IMG/VR virus record: IMGVR_UViG_3300025138_000048
Coordinates: 1 to 56,054 of that record
Strand: one strand, 5' to 3'
Origin: a virus
DNA: 56,054 nt
Position numbers and translations under genes: made by a program. Shown one piece after another: positions 8,525 through 17,693 of the stretch (position 1 is the first letter of the stretch; every line of letters begins with the position of its first letter). The notes beneath the pieces were generated by a model. It was not told the DNA's origin and searched no databases. It saw only the letters and a program-made list of their open reading frames with translations.

Positions 8525-8943
8525 GTGACATAATTAAAAAATATGAAGAGGAGATGAGTGATATTAATTCTACCACTGTAAAAAATATTAAGGGTAAATT
8601 ATCTAAAACTGATGTAGAAATAAAGTTTGAGGAAGAATATCCAATATTAGCAGAGGAATTTAAAAACATTCAAGATGAAATGTATAAAATGTTTGCAGCT
8701 AAACATATGGATTATGGCTTACAAAACATTTCATTAGGTGGTGATTTATCAAATAAAAATGATAAATTATATTCATTAACAGGTTTAGCTATTAGATTAA
8801 CAGATAAAATTTCAAGATTAAGAAATTTGTTAATAAATGGTAAAAATTATGTTAAAGGAGAAGGTATGGAAGATACATTTATTGATGTAGCTAATTACGG
8901 AATAATTGGTATGTTAGTAGGTCGTAATAAATGGAAAAAATAG
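8521..8943 (+). CDS. nucleotide modification associated domain 1 protein (DUF1599-like)
   Basis: A 140-residue protein with the pattern of the DUF1599 family: KHMDYG..N in the middle, then GLAIRLTDKISRLRNLL, then DTFIDVANYGIIGML. Families of this type are associated with modified nucleotides in phages, often near thymidylate or DNA-modification genes; the exact reaction is not settled. Here it lies beside the replisome and a nuclease, which fits nucleotide pool or DNA-modification work. No base-modifying synthase is seen in the window. Confidence 0.75.
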   Translation: MSDIIKKYEEEMSDINSTTVKNIKGKLSKTDVEIKFEEEYPILAEEFKNIQDEMYKMFAAKHMDYGLQNISLGGDLSNKNDKLYSLTGLAIRLTDKISRLRNLLINGKNYVKGEGMEDTFIDVANYGIIGMLVGRNKWKK

Positions 8944-8946
8944 ATC

Positions 8947-9903
8947 TTGGCTAAAAAAAAACTCCCTGTAATAGTTAGAGATATTAGGGAAAACCCACCT
9001 ACTCCACTTAATTTTGCAATTGAAAAAAATATATCTTATTCTCAATTGTCAATGTTTACTCAATGTCCTAAAAAATGGTCATTACAATATAGAGATGGTC
9101 ATAAGATAAGTGAGCAAAGTATTCATATGACATTTGGAACAGCTCTACATGAAGTATTACAACATTATTTAGATGTGATGTATGAAACAAGTGGTGCAGA
9201 AGCTGATAGAATTGATATAGAAGAATTATTTGAAAATACTTTAAGAGAATGTTATGCTAATGATTATAAAAAAAATAAAGGTAAACATTTTTCATCTCCT
9301 GAAGAATTAAGAGAATTCTTTGATGATGGTAAAGCAATTTTAAATAATTTTAAAAAGAAAAAAGGTGTCCATTTTAATAAAAAAGGATGGCATTTAGTCG
9401 GTTGTGAGATACCAATAGTTATCGCGCCTAATATGCGTATTAACCGCGTTAAATACATGGGTTACTTAGACATCGTAATGTACCATGAACCAACAAATAC
9501 ATTCAAGATAATCGACATAAAAACATCAACTAAAGGGTGGGGTTCTTATGCTAAAAAAGATGAGTCAAAACAATTCCAATTAGTACTTTATAAACATTTC
9601 TTCAGTAAACAATATAATATACCAATTGAAAATATTGATATTGAATTTTTTATTGTTAGACGTAAAGTATATTTAGATGGAGAGTATCCACAAAAAAGAA
9701 TCCAAACATTTGTTCCAGCTTCTGGAAGAAATAAAGTAAATAAAGCAACAAATAATTTAAATGAATTTATAAATAAAGCTTTTAATTTGGATGGTTCATA
9801 TAAGGATACTATATTCACCGCAAAACCAAGTAAGTGGAATTGTAATTTTTGCCCTTATAAAACAAATACAGAGTTATGCAATGCAGTTGGCAAGAATTTT
9901 TAA
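8947..9903 (+). CDS. PD-(D/E)XK nuclease with Fe-S cluster cysteines (Cas4/RecB/AddB type)
   Basis: A 318-residue nuclease. The catalytic parts are GTALHE at 64-69, GYLD with Asp175, and IIDIKTS with Asp190 and Lys192, followed by QFQLVLY. Four cysteines (Cys40, then Cys299, Cys302 and Cys311) are spaced as in Cas4 and AddB, where they hold a 4Fe-4S cluster. Such enzymes resect or trim DNA ends. The start is TTG at 8947; the next Met is at residue 36, inside the conserved region, so TTG is preferred. Codon use in 9415-9500 is visibly richer in G and C than the rest of the gene. Confidence 0.88.
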   Translation: MAKKKLPVIVRDIRENPPTPLNFAIEKNISYSQLSMFTQCPKKWSLQYRDGHKISEQSIHMTFGTALHEVLQHYLDVMYETSGAEADRIDIEELFENTLRECYANDYKKNKGKHFSSPEELREFFDDGKAILNNFKKKKGVHFNKKGWHLVGCEIPIVIAPNMRINRVKYMGYLDIVMYHEPTNTFKIIDIKTSTKGWGSYAKKDESKQFQLVLYKHFFSKQYNIPIENIDIEFFIVRRKVYLDGEYPQKRIQTFVPASGRNKVNKATNNLNEFINKAFNLDGSYKDTIFTAKPSKWNCNFCPYKTNTELCNAVGKNF

Positions 9904-9905
9904 TC

Positions 9906-9917
9906 TACATATATGTA
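9906..9917 (+). repeat. 12-bp palindrome TACATATATGTA, possible operator
   Basis: A perfect 12-base palindrome lies 30 bases before the start of the ribbon-helix-helix-like gene at 9948. It could be an autoregulatory operator, but AT-rich palindromes also arise by chance. Confidence 0.35.
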
Positions 9918-9947
9918 TAGACAAATATAACATATAAAACAAAAATT

Positions 9948-10139
9948 ATGGCACAAAAAGAAATGACACTAACTAGTGTAAAAGTAAAAAGTGATTTATT
10001 TGAAAATTTTAAAATTGAATGCGTTAAAAGAAAATTTAGTTTTCAAAAATTAGCAGATAGATCATTATTCTTATATCTTACAGATGAAGATTTTAGGAAA
10101 AAAATTAATTCTCAAGTAAATTTAGAATTAGATAAATAA
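9948..10139 (+). CDS. small ribbon-helix-helix-like DNA-binding protein
   Basis: A 63-residue basic protein. The segment TLTSVKVKSDLFENFKIECVKRKFSFQ suggests a short beta strand followed by two helices, the layout of MetJ/Arc-type repressors, which bind DNA as dimers. A palindrome sits in its upstream region. The assignment is by secondary-structure pattern only. Confidence 0.5.
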   Translation: MAQKEMTLTSVKVKSDLFENFKIECVKRKFSFQKLADRSLFLYLTDEDFRKKINSQVNLELDK

Positions 10140-10164
10140 ATTATTAATAATAAAAGTTTTTTAA

Positions 10165-11595
10165 ATGATTGAAGGTTATATAAAAAAAGAAGATAGAAAA
10201 AAAATATTACTTCTAACAGATGATATTAGAGTACACTCTGGCGTTGCTCAAGTAGGTAGAGAAACAGTAACTAATACAGCCCATAGATATAATTGGGTTC
10301 AATTAGCAGGAGCTGTTAAACATCCCGAAAAAAATCAAATACAAGATTTAAGTGAAGCTACTAATAAAGAAATTGGTATTGAAGATGCATCTGTGGTATT
10401 ATATCCTTGTGATGGTTACGGAGATGAAAAACTTGTAAGGTTAGTTATAGAAAGGGAAAAACCAGATGCAATTCTTTTAATAACTGATCCTCGTTACTTT
10501 GAATGGTTATTTAATATTGAAGATGAAATTAGATCACAAATTCCGATTACATATTTAAATATTTGGGATGATTTACCAGCTCCAATGTATAATCAAGATT
10601 TTTATGACTCATGTGATGCTTTATTCGGAATTTCTAAACAAACTAAAAATATTAATGAAATGGTTTTAGGTGATAAAGCTAAAAATAAAGTAATTAAATA
10701 TATCCCACATGGTTTAAATCATAAAAAATTCTATCAATTAGAAGAAAATGATAAGGAACTAATAAATTTTAAAAAACAATTTCATAATTCAGAAGGTAAA
10801 GAATTTACAATATTATTTAATTCAAGAAATATTAGAAGAAAATCTATACCTGATACCATATTAGCATGGAAGTTATTTTTAGATAAATTACCAAAAAACC
10901 AAAGGAATAAATGTCAAATGGTTATGCATACACAACCTATTGACCAAGCTGGTACAGATTTACCTGCAGTAATTAGGTTTTTATTTCCTAAAGAAGATCA
11001 TAACATAATAATGTCTCATCAAAAACTTACAATAGAACAAATGAATTTATTGTATAATAATGCTGATGGAACTATTTTATTATCATCTGCTGAAGGGTGG
11101 GGTTTATCTTTAACAGAATCGTTATTAACAGGAACACCTATTATAGCTAATGTAACAGGTGGGATGCAAGATCAAATGAGATTTGTTGATGAAAATGATA
11201 ATTGGTACACACCAACTCCAGATGTTCCTTCAAATCATAGAAAAACTTATACTAAATGTGGTGAATGGGCATTACCCGTTTTTCCAACTAACTTATCATT
11301 AGTAGGTTCACCTAAAACTCCTTACATTTATGATGATAGATGTTCAGCTGAAGATGCTGCTGATCAAATAATGAATTTGTATAAAATGGGTGATAAAGAA
11401 AGAAAAAGAATTGGAAATTTAGGAAAAGAATGGGCATTAAGTGAAGAAGCTGGATTTACTGCAGAAACTATGGCTCAAAGAATTTCTGAAGGATTTGAAG
11501 AAACCTTTAAAAATTTCAAACCAAAGTCAAGATTCACATTTACAGGTGATAATGAAGTAAATAAAAAAGTTTTAAATCATAAATTAATATATTAA
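10165..11595 (+). CDS. glycosyltransferase, GT-B fold (GT4-like)
   Basis: A 476-residue enzyme with a two-domain GT-B layout. The N-terminal half has LLLTDDIRVHSGVAQ, a typical start for GT4 enzymes. The C-terminal half has NSRNIRRKSIPDTILAW and the donor-binding E-x7-E region (AEGWGLSLTES, then GTPIIANVTGG). It transfers a sugar from a nucleotide sugar; donor and acceptor cannot be told. It opens the glycan cassette that runs to 21 kb and is followed one base later by a second GT4-like enzyme. Confidence 0.87.
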   Translation: MIEGYIKKEDRKKILLLTDDIRVHSGVAQVGRETVTNTAHRYNWVQLAGAVKHPEKNQIQDLSEATNKEIGIEDASVVLYPCDGYGDEKLVRLVIEREKPDAILLITDPRYFEWLFNIEDEIRSQIPITYLNIWDDLPAPMYNQDFYDSCDALFGISKQTKNINEMVLGDKAKNKVIKYIPHGLNHKKFYQLEENDKELINFKKQFHNSEGKEFTILFNSRNIRRKSIPDTILAWKLFLDKLPKNQRNKCQMVMHTQPIDQAGTDLPAVIRFLFPKEDHNIIMSHQKLTIEQMNLLYNNADGTILLSSAEGWGLSLTESLLTGTPIIANVTGGMQDQMRFVDENDNWYTPTPDVPSNHRKTYTKCGEWALPVFPTNLSLVGSPKTPYIYDDRCSAEDAADQIMNLYKMGDKERKRIGNLGKEWALSEEAGFTAETMAQRISEGFEETFKNFKPKSRFTFTGDNEVNKKVLNHKLIY

Positions 11596-11596
11596 T

Positions 11597-12892
11597 ATGA
11601 AAAATACATTTGTTGTAAGTTGTCCAATAGATACTTATAGTGGTTATGGTGCTAGAAGTAGAGATTTTGTAAAAGCTTTAATTGAATTAGATGAATATGA
11701 TGTACAAATACTATCTCAAAGATGGGGTAAATGTTCTGAAGGATTTATAAAAAATAATAAAGATTGGGAGTTTTTAAATAAACATATCATTCCACAGTTA
11801 ACATCTAAACCAGATTATTGGTGTCAGATAACAGTTCCGAATGAATTTCAAACAGTAGGAAAATATAATATAGGTTTAACAGCTGGTATGGAAACTACTA
11901 TTGTTGATGGAAGTTGGGTTGAAGGATGTAATAGAATGGATTTAATTATGACATCATCTAATCATTCTAAAAATACCTTTTTAAATTCTAAATTTCATAA
12001 AGGTGATGATAAAACTAATGTATTAGAAATTAATAAACCAATTGAAGTATTAATTGAAGGTTTAAATTTAGATGTTTATAAGGTAACAAAAGAATTTAAA
12101 AATAAAGAATTATATAATAAAATAAATTCAATTCCTGAAAAATTTGCTTATTTAACTGTTGGCCATTGGATGCAAGGTGAATTAGGAGAAGATAGAAAAA
12201 ATATTGGATTAACAATAAAAGCATTTTATGAACTTTTTAAAAATAGAAAAAACCCACCTGCATTAATCTTAAAATCTTGTATGATTAATAGTAGTATTTT
12301 AGATAAATCAGAAATTCAAAGAAGAATAGAAATTATTAAAAGTGGAATTCCAGATGCAAAAACATTACCTAAAGTATATCTATTGCATGGTAGTTTTACA
12401 GATCTAGAAATGAATGAAATATATAATCACCCTAAGGTTAAATCAATGATTAGTTTAACAAAAGGAGAGGGATATGGTAGACCTTTATTAGAATTTAGTG
12501 CTATTGATAAACCAATAATTGCAACAAATTGGTCAGGTCATATTGACTTTTTAAAGAAAGAATACTGCAGTTTTATAGAGGGTAAATTAGATAAAATCCA
12601 CCCATCAGCTGTAGTCCCAAATATGATTTTAGCAGAATCTGAATGGTTTAGACCTGAGTTAAAAGATATAGGATATTCTCTTAATAATGTATTTGAAGTA
12701 TATGATGAATGGTTAGAAAATGCAAAAAAACAAGGATCTCATTCTAGAAATAATTTTTCATTTAATTCAATGAAAGAACAAATAAAAGACATATTTAGCA
12801 AAAATTTAACAAAATTACCTAAAAAAATGGATTTAAATATAGGTAAAATTGAAATGCCTAAAAAACCAAAAACTAAATTAAAAAAAGTATAA
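11597..12892 (+). CDS. glycosyltransferase, GT-B fold (GT4-like)
   Basis: A 431-residue enzyme. It has a YGARSRDFVKAL start, TVGHWMQGELGEDRKNIGL for the linker and phosphate region, and the E-x7-E donor site GEGYGRPLLEFSA followed by KPIIATNWSGH. Residues 120-130 (MTSSNHSKNTF) match the acceptor-domain end of GT4 enzymes. The C-terminus is strongly basic (PKKPKTKLKK), perhaps for membrane association. It is probably part of the same surface-glycan assembly as the preceding gene. Confidence 0.86.
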   Translation: MKNTFVVSCPIDTYSGYGARSRDFVKALIELDEYDVQILSQRWGKCSEGFIKNNKDWEFLNKHIIPQLTSKPDYWCQITVPNEFQTVGKYNIGLTAGMETTIVDGSWVEGCNRMDLIMTSSNHSKNTFLNSKFHKGDDKTNVLEINKPIEVLIEGLNLDVYKVTKEFKNKELYNKINSIPEKFAYLTVGHWMQGELGEDRKNIGLTIKAFYELFKNRKNPPALILKSCMINSSILDKSEIQRRIEIIKSGIPDAKTLPKVYLLHGSFTDLEMNEIYNHPKVKSMISLTKGEGYGRPLLEFSAIDKPIIATNWSGHIDFLKKEYCSFIEGKLDKIHPSAVVPNMILAESEWFRPELKDIGYSLNNVFEVYDEWLENAKKQGSHSRNNFSFNSMKEQIKDIFSKNLTKLPKKMDLNIGKIEMPKKPKTKLKKV

Positions 12893-12894
12893 TT

Positions 12895-13398
12895 ATGGGA
12901 GTAGAAACAGACAAATTGATTAAATGTAATAGATGTGGAGGAGATGCCTGTTATGTACAAGAAATAAATAATATAAAATTATATTCATGTTATGGTTGTG
13001 GTTTTCAAACATCAACTGTAATGAAAAAAGGTGAAAAGTTTTTTGATGAACAGATGGAAATTCTACCAGAATTATATAAGGTGTTATTAGGAGAAGATGA
13101 TGAAGGGATGGTTTGGATGCCTCAAACTGTAAATTTACCACAACAAGGAATGGTATTTGCAGCTACAGCTAAAGAATTTGGTTCACCTGGTCAACCTGCA
13201 TCACAAGATAATTATGAATGGGCTGCAGTAAAAGCAATTAAAATTAAGGAAGAAGATAAGGAAAAATATCCAATTCCCTCTAAAAAAGGAGAATTTTATG
13301 AATGGAGAATGGATATGACTACTGAAAAAAGATTTGCCCATAACGATTTTGTAGAAGCATTAGATTATATTGATGTATTTAGTGGAGAAAAAAATTAA
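12895..13398 (+). CDS. zinc-ribbon protein of unknown function
   Basis: A 167-residue protein with a zinc ribbon at the N-terminus: CNRCGG at about 11-16 and CYGCG at about 32-36. The rest is a soluble acidic domain with MVWMPQTVNLPQQGMVF and a C-terminal FVEALDYIDVF. Proteins of this type occur in T4-like phages, but I cannot name a function. It lies between a glycosyltransferase and an epimerase gene. Confidence 0.65.
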   Translation: MGVETDKLIKCNRCGGDACYVQEINNIKLYSCYGCGFQTSTVMKKGEKFFDEQMEILPELYKVLLGEDDEGMVWMPQTVNLPQQGMVFAATAKEFGSPGQPASQDNYEWAAVKAIKIKEEDKEKYPIPSKKGEFYEWRMDMTTEKRFAHNDFVEALDYIDVFSGEKN

Positions 13399-13402
13399 AA
13401 AT

Positions 13403-14284
13403 ATGAAAGCATTAGTAACAGGAGGAGCTGGTTTTATTGGATCTAATTTAGTAGATTCTCTTATAGAAAAAGGATGGGATGTGATAGTAATAGATAACTT
13501 ATCATCAGAAGCTCATGAACAGTTTTATTTCAATAATAAAGCTACTTATTATGAATATGATATTTGTGATTTTGAGTTAATTAAACCCTTATTTAAAGGA
13601 ATAGATTATGTATTTCATTTAGCGGCTGAGTCAAGGATCCAACCAGCTATATTAAACCCAACATATGCTATAACTGTAAATTCTGTGGGTACTTGCAATG
13701 TATTACAAGCAGCTAGAGAAGCAAAATGTGATAGAGTAATTTATTCTTCAACATCTGCGGCTTATGGTTTAAAAAATTCTCCTCCTTTAAAAGAAGATAT
13801 GCCTAAAGATTGTTTAAATCCATATTCTGTATCTAAAGTAAATGGGGAAGAATTATGTAAAATGTATAATGATTTATTTGGGTTAAAAACTATTTCATTT
13901 AGATATTTTAACGTTTATGGTAATAGACAGTGTACTAAAGGACAGTATGCTCCTGTTATTGGATTATTTTTAAAGCAAAAATCAGAAGGTAAACCTATGA
14001 CTGTAATTGGGGATGGACTTCAAACTAGAGATTATACTAATATTAAAGATGTAGTTAATGCTAATATTTTAGCTACTAAATGTGTAGAAGGATTTGGTGA
14101 AGTATACAATATAGGTACAGGCAAAGATTATAGTATTTTAGATTTATGTAATTTTATTGGGGGTAAATATGAACATATCCCAGAAAGAATAGGTGAATGT
14201 AGATTTACCTGCGCTGATAATTCTAAAGCAAAAAATATACTAAAGTGGGAACCACAAGTTAAATTAGAAGATTATTTTAAGTAG
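13403..14284 (+). CDS. NAD-dependent sugar epimerase (GalE/WbpP-like)
   Basis: A 293-residue extended short-chain dehydrogenase. The NAD-binding GGAGFIGS is at the N-terminus, HLAAES in the middle, SSTSAAYG for the catalytic serine, and YSVSK for the Tyr/Lys pair. The substrate region has RYFNVYG. Such enzymes epimerise UDP-hexoses or UDP-HexNAc at C4. The ATG at 13403 is chosen because it directly precedes KALVTGGAGFIGS; an upstream in-frame start at 13370 would add residues with no role in the fold and overlap the preceding gene. Confidence 0.87.
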   Translation: MKALVTGGAGFIGSNLVDSLIEKGWDVIVIDNLSSEAHEQFYFNNKATYYEYDICDFELIKPLFKGIDYVFHLAAESRIQPAILNPTYAITVNSVGTCNVLQAAREAKCDRVIYSSTSAAYGLKNSPPLKEDMPKDCLNPYSVSKVNGEELCKMYNDLFGLKTISFRYFNVYGNRQCTKGQYAPVIGLFLKQKSEGKPMTVIGDGLQTRDYTNIKDVVNANILATKCVEGFGEVYNIGTGKDYSILDLCNFIGGKYEHIPERIGECRFTCADNSKAKNILKWEPQVKLEDYFK

Positions 14285-14312
14285 GATTTTACCAATAATT
14301 TTTGTATATTTA
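14281..14312 (+). promoter_or_regulatory. candidate Bacteroides-type promoter (weak -33)
   Basis: TATATTTA at 14305-14312 preceded by TTTG, with GTAGGATTTT at the expected -33 position. The -33 element is degenerate. It overlaps the stop of the epimerase gene. Confidence 0.45.
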
Positions 14313-14330
14313 ATTAAACAATATTAAAAT

Positions 14331-14954
14331 ATGAAAATAAGTTATGCAGTAACAGTTTGTAATGAATTTGTAGAAATACAAAAATTAATCCCATTTTTAT
14401 TAAAACATAAACTACATGAAGATGAAATTGTAGTTCTTTTTGATACAAAAAATGGAAATAGTAAAGTTGAAGAATATCTAAGAGCAAAATCAGTAAATGG
14501 TGAATTTTCCTGGCATGGGAAGGAATTTAATGGACATTTTGCTGATTGGAAAAATTATCTAACAAGTTTATGTGATGGGGATTGGATATTTCAAATAGAT
14601 GCAGATGAAGTTCCACATATAGTTTTAATGGAAAACATTCATGAAATCGTTATATCAAACCCAGATAATGAAGTTATTAAGGTCCCAAGAGTAAATAAAG
14701 TATTTGGTCTAACTGAAGAATATGTTAGAAAATGGAGATGGAGAGTCAATGATAAAGATTGGGTTAATTGGCCTGATTATCAGTGGAGAATTTATAAAAA
14801 TCATCCAAAAATTAAATGGGTAAATAAAGTTCATGAAGTGTTAGAGGGATATAGTACATATGCTGAATTATCTGATGAAGAACATTTTGCATTATACCAC
14901 CCAAAAGATATAGAAAGACAAATAAAGCAAAATAATTATTATGAAAGTTTATAG
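14331..14954 (+). CDS. glycosyltransferase, GT-A fold (GT2-like)
   Basis: A 207-residue enzyme starting SYAVTVCNE, typical of GT2 family enzymes, with the metal and donor-binding motif DADE (QIDADEVP) near residue 87 and a C-terminal KWVNKVHEVLEGY like WaaE-type transferases. It probably adds one sugar to a lipid- or polysaccharide-linked acceptor at the inner membrane. It overlaps the next gene by 14 bases. Confidence 0.82.
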   Translation: MKISYAVTVCNEFVEIQKLIPFLLKHKLHEDEIVVLFDTKNGNSKVEEYLRAKSVNGEFSWHGKEFNGHFADWKNYLTSLCDGDWIFQIDADEVPHIVLMENIHEIVISNPDNEVIKVPRVNKVFGLTEEYVRKWRWRVNDKDWVNWPDYQWRIYKNHPKIKWVNKVHEVLEGYSTYAELSDEEHFALYHPKDIERQIKQNNYYESL

Positions 14955-15852
14955 TAGTTTTTTACCTATTGAAAGATATAATAAATTTATTTTAAGTAAA
15001 GAAAAATACAAGAATATTCCTATTACTATATTTAATGATTATTTTACTAAAAATAATTGGGATGAATTAACTGAAAACCCTATTAATATTATTATTTTAA
15101 ATGAACCTAATCAACTATTTGGTCACCATACTCAAATCCAAAAATTTTCCCAAAATTATAATTTAATTTTAACATGGGGTCAAGATGTTATAGATAATTG
15201 TTCTAATGCTCAATTATTTATTCATGGTGAGACTAATTTAGATAAAGAATATATTAATTCATTTAAAATAAACCCAAACAGAAAATTTGAAGTAACATTT
15301 TTAAGCGGTGTGTTAGAATTAATTGAAGGTCACAAATTAAGACAAAAAATATTATCTAAAGAAAAAGAATTAAATATTCCACTTAAATTTTGGAAAGTAT
15401 TAGATGATTTCAATCACAAAACAGGAAATAGACCAGGATATAGAGATCCTGGTTGTGATGTAGTTACTGAAAAAGGAACACCAATTGAAGGAGAAGGTAA
15501 AAAACAAGTATGGAATAGAAACTCTATGTTCCATATAGCTGTAGAAAATTCAAGAAATCTAAATTATTATACAGATAAAATAGTAGATTGTTTTGCAACT
15601 AAAACAATTCCTATATATTGGGGTGCTCCTAATATAGAAGATTATTTTAACAAAGAAGGTATAATTACATTTGAAAATGAAGATGATCTGGTTGAAATTT
15701 TAAACAATTTAACCGAAGAAGATTATAAAAATAGATTGGAAGCTATAGAAGAGAATCATATATTGGCGTTAGAAAATGGGTTCTTTTTTGATAGGTTAGA
15801 AAATACTTTAGATAAAATTATAGAACTTAATAATTTAAACAATGAAAAATAA
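14941..15852 (+). CDS. GT10-like (fucosyltransferase-type) glycosyltransferase
   Basis: A 303-residue protein whose C-terminal half has the GT10 signature: FHIAVENSRNLNYYTDKIVDC followed by IPIYWGAPNIEDYFN. In alpha-1,3-fucosyltransferases this region binds GDP-fucose. A GDP-L-fucose synthase-like gene at 19278 in the same cassette would supply that donor. The N-terminal half is less conserved, as expected for the acceptor domain. The donor is inferred from family and context. Confidence 0.8.
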   Translation: MKVYSSFLPIERYNKFILSKEKYKNIPITIFNDYFTKNNWDELTENPINIIILNEPNQLFGHHTQIQKFSQNYNLILTWGQDVIDNCSNAQLFIHGETNLDKEYINSFKINPNRKFEVTFLSGVLELIEGHKLRQKILSKEKELNIPLKFWKVLDDFNHKTGNRPGYRDPGCDVVTEKGTPIEGEGKKQVWNRNSMFHIAVENSRNLNYYTDKIVDCFATKTIPIYWGAPNIEDYFNKEGIITFENEDDLVEILNNLTEEDYKNRLEAIEENHILALENGFFFDRLENTLDKIIELNNLNNEK

Positions 15853-15982
15853 TCAAAATAATGGTAATCCTCATACCAATGAAACCCGAAATGATTTAAA
15901 TAATAAAATCAGTAAACTTAGTTTACTAGGTAAATCTAAAAAAATACAATGGTCTGATAAGAGACGATTTAGAAACATATAA
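15842..15982 (+). CDS. hypothetical 46-residue basic protein
   Basis: An Asn-rich start (MKNNQNNGN) followed by a basic C-terminus (KKIQWSDKRRFRNI). It overlaps the stop of the GT10-like gene and ends one base before the next start, so packing supports it as real. No function is evident. Confidence 0.5.
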   Translation: MKNNQNNGNPHTNETRNDLNNKISKLSLLGKSKKIQWSDKRRFRNI

Positions 15983-15983
15983 T

Positions 15984-16382
15984 ATGGGAAGAAAATATTT
16001 ACCAACATTATCAGAATTAGTAGATAGGTTATCTATTGTTCAATTAAAAGAAGTATTTATCACAGATCATAAAGAAGAGTATGCTAAAGAAATAGCAGAA
16101 ATAACTCATGATATAGAAGAAATACTAAAGGATGATAATATTAGATTAACAGGAAAAGATGTTAGAGCAATTGTAGTATTATCCCAAATGAATTTACATA
16201 TATGGCAGAATGAAACTAAATATCGTGCTGGAACCGGTGATGGTAATTTAGGATTAACTCATGGATTAAATGGAATAAGAAACACAGCAAAAAATATGAT
16301 TCAGGAAGATAGTGATGGTAGAAAAGATTATAAAATTGATTGTATAGCAGCTGAATTTAAAGATTGGGAAATATCATGGTAA
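15984..16382 (+). CDS. hypothetical protein in the glycan cassette
   Basis: A 132-residue protein with LPTLSELVDRLSIVQLKEVFI at the start, resembling in outline the DUF6165-like protein at 37981 (GELLDKLSILEIKLK). The middle has LSQMNLHIWQNETKYRAG. Both proteins sit beside sugar-metabolism genes, suggesting related accessory roles, but no activity is known. It overlaps the next gene by 7 bases. Confidence 0.65.
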   Translation: MGRKYLPTLSELVDRLSIVQLKEVFITDHKEEYAKEIAEITHDIEEILKDDNIRLTGKDVRAIVVLSQMNLHIWQNETKYRAGTGDGNLGLTHGLNGIRNTAKNMIQEDSDGRKDYKIDCIAAEFKDWEISW

Positions 16383-17167
16383 AAGTATTAGTTATAGGGG
16401 ATAGTTGTTTAGACGAATATATTTATTGTACTACAGATAGATTTTGCCCAGATGCACCTGTACCAATTATAAAACCAAAATCATATGTTTCAACTAAAGG
16501 TATGGCTGGTAATGTAGCTGATAATTTAACATCATTAGGAGCTAAGGTTACTTTAATTACAAATGCTAATAGGATTAAAAAAACAAGATATGTTGATGAG
16601 AGAACAAATCATATGTTTGTTAGAATTGATGAGGGTGAAGATGATATATTTCCTGTAGCTAAAAAAACATTAGAAAATATTAAATGGGATGAATATGATG
16701 CTGTTGTTATAAGTGATTATTGTAAGGGATTCCTTACAGAAGATGAAATATCTTACATTTCTAACCAACATACAAATACTTTTTTAGATACTAAAAAATC
16801 TATTAATAATTGGGCTTCAAATATTAACTTTATAAAAATTAATGAAGTTGAATTAGATCATAGTATTGGTTTTTTACATGATAATGAAGGGGAATTTTCT
16901 AAAAAAGTAATTACAACATTGGGAAGTAAAGGAGCACAATATCAAGGAATTAAATATCCCGTAGATAAAGTAGATGTTAGAGATACCAGCGGAGCTGGTG
17001 ATACATTTATGGCTGGTTTAGTATACGCATATATAAAATGTAATATAAGTAATTCTGATACACGTATATGGGAATCAATTAAATTTGCTAATAGGTGTTC
17101 AACACAAATAGTACAGAAAAAAGGTACAGCAAAAGTTAACTTAAAAGAATTAAATAATGAAGTATAA
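16376..17167 (+). CDS. PfkB-family sugar kinase, HldE kinase-domain-like
   Basis: A 263-residue kinase resembling the N-terminal domain of HldE/RfaE, which makes heptose 1,7-bisphosphate. Visible features are LVIGDSCLDEYIY at the start, APVPIIKP and GMAGNVADNLTSLGA, and the ATP-site DTSGAGDTF near the C-terminus. The ATG at 16376 is preferred to an in-frame TTG at 16364 because the fold starts at KVLVIGD. The partner nucleotidyltransferase domain lies far away at 44564, so the usual two-domain HldE is split in this phage. Confidence 0.82.
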   Translation: MVKVLVIGDSCLDEYIYCTTDRFCPDAPVPIIKPKSYVSTKGMAGNVADNLTSLGAKVTLITNANRIKKTRYVDERTNHMFVRIDEGEDDIFPVAKKTLENIKWDEYDAVVISDYCKGFLTEDEISYISNQHTNTFLDTKKSINNWASNINFIKINEVELDHSIGFLHDNEGEFSKKVITTLGSKGAQYQGIKYPVDKVDVRDTSGAGDTFMAGLVYAYIKCNISNSDTRIWESIKFANRCSTQIVQKKGTAKVNLKELNNEV

Positions 17168-17693
17168 ATTTAGTAAAAAATTAAAAGAAGTAGCAATTAT
17201 TCAACCTGATATACATCATGATTATAGAGGTGAATATATTGAAACTTGGAATGTAGAAAATTATAAAATATTTGATCATTTAGTCAATAATAATAAACCT
17301 ATAACATTTAAACAAGATGATATTAGCACATCAGTAAAACACACATTAAGAGGATTACATGGTGATAATAAAACATGGAAATTAGTTTCATGTGTTTATG
17401 GTTCATTATTACAAGTAGTTGTTGATATGAGAGAATCGAGTAATACTTATTTAGAATATGATATGTTTAGTATTAATGATAAGAACAGAAACCAAATATT
17501 GGTACCACCTGGTTTTGCCAATGGTCATCTAGTAATGAGTGATTTTGGAATATTCAGTTATAAACAATCTACATTATATGGAGGGGCATCAGAACAATTT
17601 ACAGTAAAATGGAACGATCCGAAGTTAAGTATTCCTTGGCCTATTGATAATCCTATATTATCTTCCCGAGATAAAAATGCAGAGATTATATGA
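17157..17693 (+). CDS. dTDP-4-dehydrorhamnose 3,5-epimerase-like cupin (RmlC type)
   Basis: A 178-residue cupin. LRGLHGD at 65-70 carries the catalytic His68 of RmlC enzymes, and VPPGFANGHLV at about 116-126 is the second conserved block. DYRGEYIETW near the start also matches. RmlC epimerises 4-keto sugars at C3 and C5; related enzymes act on other nucleotide sugars. No RmlA, RmlB or RmlD is seen here, so the substrate may come from the host. It overlaps the kinase by 11 bases. Confidence 0.84.
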   Translation: MKYKFSKKLKEVAIIQPDIHHDYRGEYIETWNVENYKIFDHLVNNNKPITFKQDDISTSVKHTLRGLHGDNKTWKLVSCVYGSLLQVVVDMRESSNTYLEYDMFSINDKNRNQILVPPGFANGHLVMSDFGIFSYKQSTLYGGASEQFTVKWNDPKLSIPWPIDNPILSSRDKNAEII

